NCBI GenBank assembly: GCA_003344405.1
Contig: NOWV01000374.1
Span: forward strand, 1 to 32,018
Reading direction: 5' to 3'
DNA from: Trichoplax sp. H2
Lineage: Eukaryota; Placozoa; Uniplacotomia; Trichoplacea
DNA length: 32,018 nucleotides
Below are positions 22,031 to 32,018 of the stretch, piece by piece; positions within the stretch are counted from its first letter, which is position 1; every line of letters starts with the position of its first letter. Made by a program: the position numbers and the translations under genes. The notes below the pieces were generated by a model. That model saw nothing but the letters and a program-made list of their open reading frames with translations, did not search any database and was not told the DNA's origin.

Positions 22031-23468
22031 ATAAGCAACCTTCTATTATTCCATTCGAATTTAAATTATAGCCCTTGCTAGAGTCCCGCCATTGACTCTC
22101 TTTTGTTAAGATGGCAAAGCTAATTAAAATTGCCCCACCTACTGATTAATTTCCATTGCTATACAGTATATTGTAGATACTAGCATAAAAGGTTATTTCA
22201 TAATACGTCCACAAACGCTTTGTAGTGAATTCTAAAGGGTCCACCATTAATCAGACTAACTGAATTTAAAACTTGAATCAAGCTTTACTGCAATAAAACC
22301 AACTGTAACGGTATTTACAAACAAACAATTAACAAGAAGAAAGCCCGATCCACTTGTTATATATTATACATTCATAAATCCTTGCGCATAACCTATTTAA
22401 TATCGGTAGCCCGCGCTAAACACAAGTATCGAATTACTATATTTGATTTGGTTAATAAATTATATTTGTGACTTCGTTTTATGTTGAAGACTTAACTTAT
22501 CGTCTAGACCAGTCGACTAAGGTTCTGACTACGGAAAAGATATCCAGCATATTAGATCGCCAGATGACATTATAATATATACTAATTTCGATTAGCTGGT
22601 AGTAACAAATAAAAGTGTAGAAATCACTTCCTCTATTTGTGTTGCAAGTCTCTGTGTAATGACCGAGTAATAGTCTTATACTATTACTATACTGAGGCCA
22701 GTAGTTTAGAGACTGATAATGTTGGCTCAGGCGCTTCGCCGCCATCCTGCTCTATAGGGCTGTCAGGAGTAGAATATATTGATCAGACTGATTTTAGTAA
22801 AAGTACATTTTAGCAGATGACTTGGATTTGAATTTAATGGAACAATTTAAATGTTCAATTATTGATAGCAGTTGATGATACTGTAATAGTGTCTTAATCA
22901 TTTCCTATACAATCTTGAGCTAAGCCAGCGGATCGAAACTGTTTCATTAGAGTAAGATTATCCAGAAGTGCCTGGATCTTTGCTCCTGGTAATTACCCGT
23001 ATCACAATGGCAATTCACCACGAAACATACCTAACCCTTACCCTAACCCTTATACAAATGTTTATTGAACTTATTCTAGTACATAAAATGTTCTAATATT
23101 AATCTTGATCAACAATATGTAATTAAATATACGAAGTCAACAATAAGAGAGTAGATCATAAGGTAAGATCCTTGTGTTTAAGTGGCGTAGAGTAAATTAG
23201 CTGCATTGTCTATTTAAAGAGGATTTATATAGGTCATCATTTATGGTAATTATCGTATTACTTTACATGTGGAACTTGTACAAAGCGTCACCATTTTATA
23301 ATGATTTCCACGCCGCTATTAAGCGAAATTTTTATATTCCTTTACGAACTGAACAAGATAGAACAGATTAAATTAAATTAAATCAAATTTAATCGAATAG
23401 TTCGCGATCATATTTCAGCAATATTGATATTAAAATAAACAGTAAATAATACTTTGAGTAAATTCAAT
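22031..23468. promoter_or_regulatory. Shared upstream region of divergent genes C and D
   Basis: The two start codons are 1.7 kb apart and point away from each other, so this interval should carry both promoters. The right part (23100-23310) is the block whose relic copy lies at 6590-6860. A telomere-like tract is at 23030-23052. A minus-strand 82-codon ORF at 22745-22497 starts in an unusually GC-rich context (GGATGGCGGCGAAGCGCC) but has no recognisable domain. Just before gene D there is a short ATTAAATTAAATTAAATC-type repeat (about 23365-23395). Confidence 0.5.
23030..23052 (-). repeat. Short interstitial telomere-like tract
   Basis: On the minus strand the 23 bases read as alternating TAAGGG and TTAGGG units (just under four units). 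TTAGGG is the usual animal telomere repeat. It sits near the centre of the head-to-head gene pair. Confidence 0.6.
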
Positions 23469-25143
23469 ATGGCTAATAATTCAAACCGTCAATTATGGGT
23501 ATCTAAACTACATGAAGCCAATTTTTGCTACAAAAATGGATGTTACAACGAAGCAATAAAAAATTTTAATCTAGCTTATTCTCAGATTAAAAATAATTTC
23601 CGTGGCAGCCAATCTAAGTTCGACGCTATTTTCTATACTTGCAAATTTTACATGGGTAAGATGAAGTCTAATTTTCAGCTTCATAACCTCAAGGTAGCAA
23701 AAGATTATTTCGAACGAGCTATATCGTGCGCTGAAAAATGCAGTAACACTCTACGTGCTGAATGTCATTATATCAAAGGCAATATTTGTATAAAAGAAGA
23801 AAAGTTTGATAAAGCTTTGGTTAATTTTGAACTTGCTACCAATTTCTTAAATCAAATCAATCCAGATAAATTATTGATTTCGATACGAAATGATATCGCT
23901 ATTACTCATATTAAGCAACATAAACACGTTGCAGCCACAGAAATACTGGTAGAATCTATAAAAAATCAATTAAAACTTGTTTTGCAAACAGGCATTAAAA
24001 AAGATAATTTACCTACCACAGGTCTCAATCTATCTAAAATAGAGCAACTTCAAACTGAAAATTTATTGAATGATATTACAGAAATACTAAAAAGTTTAAG
24101 TTATACTAAAACTGAATTAAATAGTGCTCTACTATACGACACGATTGGTAATTTTCTTTACGTACAATATAATTACGCTGAAGCTATACATTATTATGAA
24201 AAATCTATTGGCATCAAACGTAAAATATTAAAAAAAAATAGTTGGTACATGGTCAATACATTGGAATACTTAGGCAACTCTTATTTTGCTATGGATCATT
24301 TCAGCGAAGCTGAAGCGGTTTATAAAGAGTTATTACGCATCAAGGAAGAAACGAAATCTAATGATAATAGACTGAAAGCAAAATTATCTAATGCATTGGG
24401 AGAAATCGCGTTCAAGAATTTTAATTACGATGATTCAATAAAATACCACCATACCGCGATGACATTTGTCTCAGGATCTGAAATACGTCATGATAAATTT
24501 GAACTGAGTAATGCGATTTATGGAATAGGGAAAGCATTTCAATCAACCAAGAAATTTGATAAAGCTTTGAATAAGTTCGAATTGTCTTTAGAAATTCAAC
24601 AGGAAGTGTTGGGAAGTGATCATCTGTTGATTGCACAAATTTTAGACAGTATTGCCGAAGTACTGGAACTGCAAAATCAGATTCAAACCTCTAAAGAAAA
24701 GTACGTATCAAGCTTTACTATTCGCGAAAATTTTTGTAATAAAATTGGTATATATTTGGTGAGATCTTATTATAGTGAAGTAAGGTTGGAAAAATATCAA
24801 CGCAAAACTGATCAACCATTAAGCGCTAATAGTTACTGGGGATTGAGATTTAGGGAGCAAGAAAAGCTTTACAAAGAAGAGGCTAAAATTTTAGAAAAAA
24901 TTGGCAAAATGTATAAAATTTCTTCCAACTTTTCGCATTCATTAAGTTATTATAACAAGGCTTTAGATTTGATTAAAGAATTAGAAGAAATAAATGAAGA
25001 AGACTTTTTGAGACTAACAAACGAAATTAATAATATATCAAAACTTACGATGAAGAATAGTCATTCTCGAATCAAGAAGGCGAGCAAAAATAGCATGTGT
25101 GATAAGCAGACTCAACAGCTGAAGAATTTACCGGCCCAAGCAG
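23469..25143 (+). CDS. Gene D first coding exon: TPR array
   Basis: The start is ATG at 23469 (ATGGCTAATAATTCA); a TTG five codons upstream is not needed. The frame is open to TAA at 25164-25166, but CAAGCAG|GTATAT at 25143 is a good phase-1 donor in the same relative place as in genes B and C, so GILSVTI is read-through. The ~558 residues start SKLHEANFCYKNGCYNEAIK. TPR units are clear near residues 220-255 (LLYDTIGNFLYVQYNYAEAI), 266-300 (YLGNSYFAMDHFSEAEAVYK), 308-335 (LSNALGEIAFKNFNYDDSIK), 350-380 (IYGIGKAFQSTKKFDKALNK) and a kinesin-light-chain-like unit LGSDHLLIAQILDSIAEVLE. FVRSYYSE-type block: LVRSYYSEVRLEKY. A 513-base intron without visible linker exons separates it from the Roc-COR exon, unlike gene C. 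Confidence 0.87.
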
Positions 25144-25656
25144 GTATATTGAGTGTTACAATATAACTACAAAAAAGAACTAATTTTTATCAAATAATAT
25201 CGTAGTAAAATTAATCTTATCTAAGTTACATCTTCTGTCTATCTCGCAGTAAAAGTCTTTTCGGCTAGCAGCCGTATCATATTTCAAATATTGTGTATAA
25301 ATTTCATCCTTAAATGAAGAAAGAGTTATATTAACTTTATATAGCATGCTAGTAATTACAATGCAACCATAGTATTTTTCACTGATATGACACTTACAAC
25401 AATACAAATTGCAATATTTCTATAAACTTTATCATTGTAAGTAACATAGTATCATATCATGGATAGGGAATAATTATTATTCCAAATAATGATTAACCTA
25501 ATATTAAGTGAAGACTGATCAATCTATGTATGGTACTACACTGTTCGTGACAAAAAGATTAACTATCCTTTAATTCTGAAGCTAAAATTCTAAATACTCA
25601 TTTTTAAGGAAATTACGAAGCCTTCACTGATCGATAACTCTTAAATTTTTATTTAG

Positions 25657-27798
25657 AAGCAATTAAACAAATTTTCGAATTAGCCTACAAAAAAGCCTTT
25701 GAAGACGGTAAATGCTGCAATCTTTTTGCCAATATCATACTTATCGGACCAAATGATAGCGGTAAATCTCACATTTATAAATTACTAACAAAACAAACCC
25801 AAAATCAGGGCTCTAACAGTATGCCAGTATTCATCGATCTGGATAAAATTGATCAAATAAATCACTCCGCAGGGGAAAATATCCTTAACAGGGGATCATA
25901 TCTTGATAATAAAGTATTATCATTCATAACTAAGCAGATAAATCTGCTTAGTAGCCCTGAAGTACGGAGGTTATCTTCTACTTCTTCAAACGAAGACAGG
26001 GGTGAGTTTAGCGACAACGATAAAATTGCAGCTTCAGGAAAAGTTACTGCCAATCTTTCAAGAGCAACCAGGGGCAATAGTTGCCTACAACATAATGATG
26101 GAAACGTTGTCAAACCAAATTCTAACGATCATGTTAACCCTTCCGGTGGCAATCATAATTCAGTTTATCCTTTGTTCTGGTGGTACTTTCAAAAGTACAA
26201 TCAAACTGACGAATATAACAGCGAAAGTCGTTATGCCAAAATATGGAATTTTGATAATCCAGTTTACTATCAATCCTTTAAATTTCAACATAATATATAT
26301 ATTGCGCCTTTCGATATTAATATACAACTGAAAGAAGTTAAAAGTGTAAATGATAGTGCTGATTGCCATGATTACATTGCATTATTTCAGGAATGGTTGA
26401 TTAATGCGGTCGATTGGACTGGCAATAAGCAATATATAGATATTGAAATAAGTAAACATAAAGAAGAAGTTCCGTTACCATTAGTCCTTTTAGTTGCCAT
26501 TAATAATGATAGTAGCTTAGATGAGACAACCAAACAAGCAAAACGAAATCAATTTATACGTGAATTAGATAAGAAAATGCCTCGAAGTAATCTGCATTTC
26601 TACTTTCCGGATATAATTATTAATTGCGATCCTGATAATAACGATAATGACCATGAGGAGAGTAATAAGAGTTGGAACAAATTATGTGACATAATCAAAA
26701 AATTCATCCAAGCCTCACCTTCTTTTAACTGGAAAATTAAAATGAGATGGTATATCATGGCGCAATTAATCTTCAAATCCATTGCTGATGAAAATAACCG
26801 TAGTACTCCAGTCAATAGTAAATGTCAAAAATTCATCCATACCTTCCAAGAAATCAAATCTTTGGCTAAAAATTTGATGACAGATAGTGAGATTATTTGT
26901 ATTCTGAAATTTTTACACAATATAGGTGAAGTATTATTTTATCATCAAAATGAGGCAGGTGGTCTTGTGGTCACCAATACAAATTGGTTTTTCCAAAACT
27001 TACGTCTTATTTTTGACTTAACTAATAACAAAACTCGACTTGCAAGTAATCGCATGGAAAGAAATTATTGTCAGTGGGCTCAGGACTATGGGATTATCAG
27101 TAAAGCTTCTTTTAAATATGCAATACGTAAAAATTTATTAAATAATAAAGACGAAGAGTCTCTATTGAAATTTCTGGAACTAAATAGCATTATTTATAAA
27201 TCTTCAGCAAATCCGGAAGTAATGCAACCAATAGGAAATGATCTTTATTTGGTTCCTTACTTTTTGCATTCACGCAAGGTAGAATCAGATGATATTTCAA
27301 GAGACCAATTCGAATCAAACTGGCTTTATCTAGGATTCAGTCAAAAGGAGCCAATCTATATTACTGATCAAATCTTTTATCAGTTTCTATCCTTATGGCC
27401 ATCGAATTGGAATGTTCACTTATATCATCATAGCGCTAAGTACTTACCCAGAGAAAGAAATTACAGTATTCTAGTAATTAAAGAAGAAACCTATATTAAA
27501 ATTCGGTATTGCCACCAACTTACTGATCAGGAAGATGTCGATATTAAGCTCAAGAAGGAAGCAATATCATCTTTATCTAGCGATCAACCTCATATTATTT
27601 TGAAAAATTTATTCTACAGTACAATAAAAAATCTTTATCCTAGGGGACAAGAAATTCAATATGAATTTTACATCCAATGCTCAAAATGTTATGAAATGAT
27701 AGTTTGTTCTGAAAAAATTGAGAGCGAAATAATGCAATGTTCGAACACCTATTGCCGTAGAATATTCTCATCTAATATACTGGAAGACTGGAAATCAG
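25657..27798 (+). CDS. Gene D Roc-COR exon (P-loop pseudo-GTPase, COR, zinc knuckle)
   Basis: Acceptor TTTTTATTTAG|AAG (tandem alternative 3 bases on), phase 1; donor AAATCAG|GTGACT, phase 1; 714 codons. The first ATG in frame (25821) lies after the P-loop and is not the start. Exon residues: about 30, Walker A GPNDSGKS (25746-25769); about 193, IWNFDNPVYYQSFKFQHNI with YIAPFDINI, the degenerate switch II and following strand; about 272, PLPLVLLVAINND; about 410-450, COR-A CILKFLHNIGEVLF and NWFFQNLRLI; about 465-540, winged helix CQWAQDYGIISKASF to YLVPYFLHSR; about 545-640, COR-B with NYSILVIKEETYIKIRY; about 670-710, CSKC and CSNTYC zinc-knuckle cysteines. It matches the gene C exon along its length. 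Past the donor the frame continues 32 codons with a strongly hydrophobic run (see findings). Confidence 0.83.
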
Positions 27799-28269
27799 GT
27801 GACTCCATTTTATGTTTATTGCTTTTCTATATATTTATTGTTGCTTGTTTCATAAAATTATTATCGGTAGAGAGTATGGACCACAGCTATACCTAGCATC
27901 TTTATGGTGAGGGTTACAGCTAGAGCTAGTATATACAATACAGCATACCAAATTAATGCGGATCAAAAACTTGTTCAAAAATTGCTTTCGCAACGTCGAT
28001 ACTTAGCGATGTAGCTTCAAGTTCTGTAGTAACTGGCTCATCAACGTGGAAGTTTTAGATTAATAATTCTTTGAAAATCTATAGCAAGTCAATTTTCATT
28101 ATTATAATATCATAATAAGACAGAAAAGAGAAGTAGCTAATTAAATATAAAACTATCTTTAACAATGTATCGTGGCTTTAGAAAACATTTTCTATCATAA
28201 TTTTAATACATTGGCAAATTATTATTGAAATCCAATCATTGATATCTAGTTTTATATCAATTTCAATAG

Positions 28270-28449
28270 TTTTATACCCTCCAAGTTTACCTAGCAATAA
28301 AGAGACGAGTTCATCAACAGCAAAAAATCACCTTAATTCCGCTAATTTACTAGCAGCATCAAAACAAGATGAAGAAACGCTAGAAATATCAAATGATTAT
28401 GAAACCCAGGAAGATAATAATTTTCGTAAAAGGAAAAGAAATGATACTG
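28270..28449 (+). CDS. Gene D linker exon ending in RKRKR
   Basis: 180 nt, acceptor ATATCAATTTCAATAG, donor ACTG|GTTAGC, phase 1 at both ends. It reads LYPPSLPSNKETSSSTAK, then acidic EISNDYETQEDNNF and basic RKRKRNDT. Its start matches gene C exon 14505-14711 and its end matches exon 13776-13913. Likely a flexible linker with a nuclear-localisation-like patch. The preceding intron (27799-28269) shows no exon. Confidence 0.68.
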
Positions 28450-28479
28450 GTTAGCATTAACTAAGTGTTAATTAACTAA

Positions 28480-29080
28480 CTTTTAATACTGTAATAAAAG
28501 TGTCTCACAATAACTGTGTTAGTCAAATAGTATTTTCTAAAAGGCTTTCATTACAAGGTTCTTAAGAATAGTAGAGCAATAATTGATTACTATAAGAATC
28601 TATTCTAAAATCTAAAGTATTCCGAGCTCAAAGCGGAGTGAAGTCTTTCTTTCTCTGAGCTCATCTTTGTAGTTCTTAAATATATTTCGCTAAATTTATC
28701 TATGAAAACTTAATTAATTTACAATCAGACTTGAGTCATCAAACAGAATACTATTTCTCTAATAGATCATCACTATCTTCCAAAATCTGACTCATTCCAC
28801 TTAAGATATCACTAATCTTCTGTTAATATCCAGCACCTTTCGGTGTTAAGCATGTTCACAATTACAGTGTTTTCAGTCAAATCAATCTTGTAGCATAATT
28901 AGTCAACTGACTAATATTATTCGTTAACAATTTCTAATATAATACTTATCAATCTTCAAATATTAACTTCACGACAATATCTATTCTTAGTAACCTAAAT
29001 ATATCAAAGATAGCTATGAACACAATCAAATTTAGCTATCCTTATAATCAAATATCGGGTGGATCACTATAGATACTTTT
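28480..29080 (+). repeat. Segment shared with 11870-12590 (copy 2)
   Basis: Intron sequence of gene D that aligns in direct orientation with 11870-12590. See that entry for the shared landmarks. The rest of the intron (29081-30270) shows no additional linker exon with matching phase. Confidence 0.55.
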
Positions 29081-29711
29081 TGTAGTTTTAAAGCTAATCA
29101 GTATTAGACTTAAAATGTCTTAGTAGTATCAGTTTTAACATAAGTCAAAAATTGCTTGTTTAAACAATGATCGCCCTGTGGTGGATCATGAGATTGACCA
29201 GTGATACTTTTCATGAAATGCAGCTCGCACTTTGCTACTAATTAATTGACTTTATTGAAGGTTGAAGTGTACATGCGTTAGCAGAGTAATTGAATGATCG
29301 TGTGAAGCCATGCCAAAGAGATCTTAAGACTTTCCTTTTATAAGATTCTAGCTGTAATAGTAGCGGATCGTTTCGTATTCATAGCAGCGTCGTACTATAC
29401 TGATGTTTAAGTTTACCACATTACTAGACGTGATACGGACAAGCATTTTGATAACATAACGTGCTGAATTTTTAATCTCTGATTACTAGAACTTATAACT
29501 TATCCATTATAATTATAATTATCAGACATGACATTACACTACGGTTCGGACTTAGTGTATTAGCGTAAGGATACACATATATTAATGATTTTCGCACGAC
29601 ATGCCCTCCCCTTTGAGATAAAGAATTTTCTGTACTATAGTTATGTGAAAAATAATATAAACCACACATGTATGTTTTACTTTGGCCTATACTATAAACT
29701 TATATTTTAGC

Positions 29712-29741
29712 CTTCAATAAGCCAGTTCTGGCTTATTGAAG
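29712..29741. repeat. Perfect 30-bp palindrome in gene D intron
   Basis: CTTCAATAAGCCAG and CTGGCTTATTGAAG, perfect 14-bp arms with only TT between. It can form a tight hairpin in DNA or RNA. It lies about 530 bases before the CARD exon. Too short for a microRNA precursor. Confidence 0.85.
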
Positions 29742-30270
29742 ATATTTAAGAGCCTGTATGATTTAAAGCAATTTATTAATTTCGTACGTCGCAAAATTCA
29801 GAAGATTTAATGTTAATATTTGTTCATGCTACAGACTACTTTCAACGTTACCTACCAGTTGTTTTCTAGAACATATTTCGGTTCGAATTACCATAGAATC
29901 ACAGTAAATTCTTCATAGCTTATTTACCTAAAGGTAGTATGACAAGTTATTAAATGTAAAGAAAGCTACTAATGGTTAAAGTATCAACATATCAAGTAGC
30001 AATATTACTTCGAGTAGCTGCTGAGACTAATCTAAGTTATGCAGCGAAAGAGTACTTGTAGGCATTTATTAACAATATTTCAATTAAACTCTTTACATGA
30101 TCATTATAATCCATATATAATAAAACAGTTACGCTATTAAATAATTATGATAGCTAATATTGCTAATATATTTTTGAGTGGGAAGTGCAACTTTTACTAG
30201 CGCCATCAAAACAGAATTAACCTTGCCCTATAACCTAATCCTAATACATATTTCATTTTTTAACTTCTAG

Positions 30271-30590
30271 ATCTACGATTTGTTACTAAGAAGCGTTTAA
30301 TAAGTTTGAGTGTTCAAAATTCATTAGAGAATAATCATGAGCGCTTTGTGAATATGATTCCTATTGATGGTATGTGGACATCTCTACTATCGCGAAAGAT
30401 AGTAAACGCAAGTCAAGTCGATAAATGGAAAGGTTTATCAGATACAGATATAGCTGAAGAGTTATGGCAATTGCTACGAAATAAACGCGAAGACGATGAT
30501 TTTTATAATGTTTGCGAAATATTGAAAGACAGCGAGATTAATGCAGTGATAAATCTTGGCAGTGAGTTAGAATCGATGGCTCGTGATTAA
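30271..30590 (+). CDS. Gene D last exon: CARD domain
   Basis: Acceptor TTTTTAACTTCTAG, phase 1; stop TAA at 30588-30590. The exon opens with a basic segment LRFVTKKRLISLSVQNSLEN, then the death fold: FVNMIPIDGMWTSLLSRKIV, SQVDKWKGL, EELWQLLRNKREDDDFYNVC, EILKDSEINAVINLGSELES. The signature DxxWxxLLSRxI followed by LxxLLxxxxxxxFxxxCxxL is that of CARDs; caspase-9 has the same LLSR arrangement. Joined to the preceding exons it makes CARD the C-terminal domain, in contrast to Apaf-1, where it is N-terminal, and similar in position to the death domain that follows Roc-COR in DAPK1. Predicted role: homotypic recruitment of a caspase or adaptor (inference). Confidence 0.78.
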
Positions 30591-32018
30591 AGTTAATTCT
30601 TGATTTTGAATTATTTATTACGGGTAAATTATGTTACTCATTAAGCATTAGATGTAAATTTGTGATTTAATATTTGATTTATCATTACAATTATTACGGT
30701 AAGTAATAGTCGAAAATTAATTTTCAATCTTTATTTGTCTGTTATATTTTAGAAACAATTTTAAGCTATTTAATATCGTTAATGATAATACAATTCAGAT
30801 GAGTTTACTGTGTACAACACTCTCTTCTATATTTATCGACTAATATCGAATAAAATATGAGTAAGGACAAATATCCAAACAAAAATTTTATTATACAGTT
30901 CCAATAGCAGTAATATCTTTTAAAGTATAAGACTGAAAGAAACTTTCTTTTTCTGTTAATAAATATATTTGATTTTTCTAGCTAAAATAAAAACTGAAGC
31001 TAAATAGATATATCTTTTACTAACTACCAACTTTAATTTAACCTCTTCATGAATAGTGAATTTATACCTTCATTACAGCTTAGTATTATTGATAAACTTA
31101 TTTTAAAAAGACTTAATCGAAGCTCAGAAATATTTACATATGAATATACGATTTATAGATATTCTAATAAATACAGTAGCGTATAAGATATGTTAGAGTC
31201 ATACGACAGCTATTACACCTTATCACAGAAACTACGGTTTTTACGGTCGGTATACCGCAGTTTAACACCAATCACCCAACTCAATGCGGTAAGAGCTATC
31301 TAGATATCGGTTTGTAACGGTATTAAAATCATATTTAGTATACAGTATATGTATATAAAGATACGTACATCAGTAAGTTAGGGGAGATCTAAGTAGCAGA
31401 GATAACCTCGTATATACATCTAGTAGTCAGTCATTGAAAAGAAATACATCAGGGTGGCATTTAGAGGAGCTTTCAATGTTACAGAGTACAAAGTATCATT
31501 GATACCCTTTATACGGGCAAAAGCACATGCAATGAAGATATGTGCTCTTATTCTGCATATATTCCACAGCAGAGTATACAATCTCATTTATTTGCATAAA
31601 ATTGCAAAGATCTAAGTCATCTTCGAATCATCTAAAGGTGCATGGTAATATTTTTAAAATATAATATGCTAAATAGTTCGTCGTAAGTTGATGTTAAAAC
31701 ATTATGTAAGTGTCAGATAGGGTAAAGAAATATAAGTTACTAGATAGTGCATTCATTAATTATTATTGTGAGTATATGGAGATAGCAAGCGTTAGGGAAA
31801 GCATGAATGTGAAGTAAATTTCACTTCATTCTGTAATACTTTCTTTGAATCTATCAAAGCATGTATCACTAGCAATAAAAATAAATAAGCGTAGTCAGAA
31901 GCTCCTCATTGAATAATTTGTTCAGTTAATACAAAAAACTAACGATTTAAGATAAGAATTTCAACCATTCTGTTGCATCTATATGTTTCTATACAGCTAT
32001 CTGGGTTTGCGTTAATAT
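30591..32018. other. Gene D 3' flank, no gene seen
   Basis: A candidate AATAAA polyadenylation signal is at 30849-30854, about 260 bases after the stop. Farther on there is a perfect CGGTATACCG palindrome at 31248-31257 nested in a near-perfect AAACTACGGT...ACCGCAGTTT inverted repeat (31230-31263), and TGAAGT...ACTTCA near 31810. No coding exon is supported. Confidence 0.4.

Noticed and set aside
22497-22745. Minus-strand 82-codon ORF with a GC-rich start context
   Set aside because: No domain, no paralogue and no clear splice link to gene C. The GC-rich ATG context is curious but insufficient.
25862-26815. Several antisense and alternate-frame ORFs over the Roc-COR exon
   Set aside because: They shadow a clearly conserved coding frame and show no similarity of their own.
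25821-27896. Start of the Roc-COR coding region at ATG 25821 (and at 17426 in gene C)
   Set aside because: In gene D the P-loop and a block conserved between both genes lie upstream of this ATG in the same frame; in gene C the conserved block lies upstream too. Coding therefore begins earlier.
29875-29895. GGTTCGAATT, similar to a tRNA B box
   Set aside because: No A box at suitable distance and no cloverleaf pairing could be drawn.

Overview
AT-rich eukaryotic DNA. The genes have large protein-coding exons separated by GT-AG introns. The domain set (TPR, Roc-COR, CARD) is that of an animal, and a short telomere-like TTAGGG tract is present. The style fits an early-branching metazoan, most likely a placozoan (Trichoplax/Hoilungia type). 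That assignment is inference from composition, gene style and families; no marker gene proves it.

The window is a cluster of paralogous TPR genes. Two of them appear to be complete multidomain genes, lying head to head around a shared 1.7 kb upstream region (21776-23468). Gene C (minus) is join(21775..19996, six small linker exons between 19834 and 17852, 17506..15338, 14711..14505, 13913..13776, 13156..12834). Gene D (plus) is join(23469..25143, 25657..27798, 28270..28449, 30271..30590). Both predict the order TPR array - disordered linker - Roc-like P-loop NTPase with COR-A/COR-B - four-Cys zinc knuckle - basic KRKR linker - C-terminal CARD. Every junction I propose in C and D is phase 1, so the models stay in frame: about 1438 aa for D and about 1697 aa for C if all linker exons are used. 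The Roc part keeps Walker A (GPNxxGKS) but has lost the DxxGQ switch II motif (NFDN), so it probably binds nucleotide without normal hydrolysis. TPR scaffold plus NTPase/COR plus CARD is the plan of a cell-death or innate-immune signalling platform; that function is inferred.

Left part: gene A (minus, 1-1242, cut by the window edge) is a TPR paralogue whose ancestral ATG has become TTG and whose reading frame runs upstream into a hydrophobic leader. Gene B (minus, 4053-5724) is a TPR paralogue with the same CAG|GT phase-1 exon end, but no Roc-COR or CARD exons are visible downstream. Its promoter resembles that of gene C. Further right, 6590-6860 resembles the promoter of gene D although no D-like gene follows, so B plus this relic look like a decayed duplicate of the C/D divergent pair.

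Between the relic and gene C (7.0-12.8 kb) lie a duplicated ~0.5 kb segment (7015-7550 and 9190-9750), two exons of a degenerate pepsin/cathepsin-type aspartic protease (DTG changed to DSS), one unassigned candidate exon (11293-11511), a small tandem duplication, and a 0.6-0.7 kb stretch that recurs inside an intron of gene D. The right flank (30591-32018) shows no gene.
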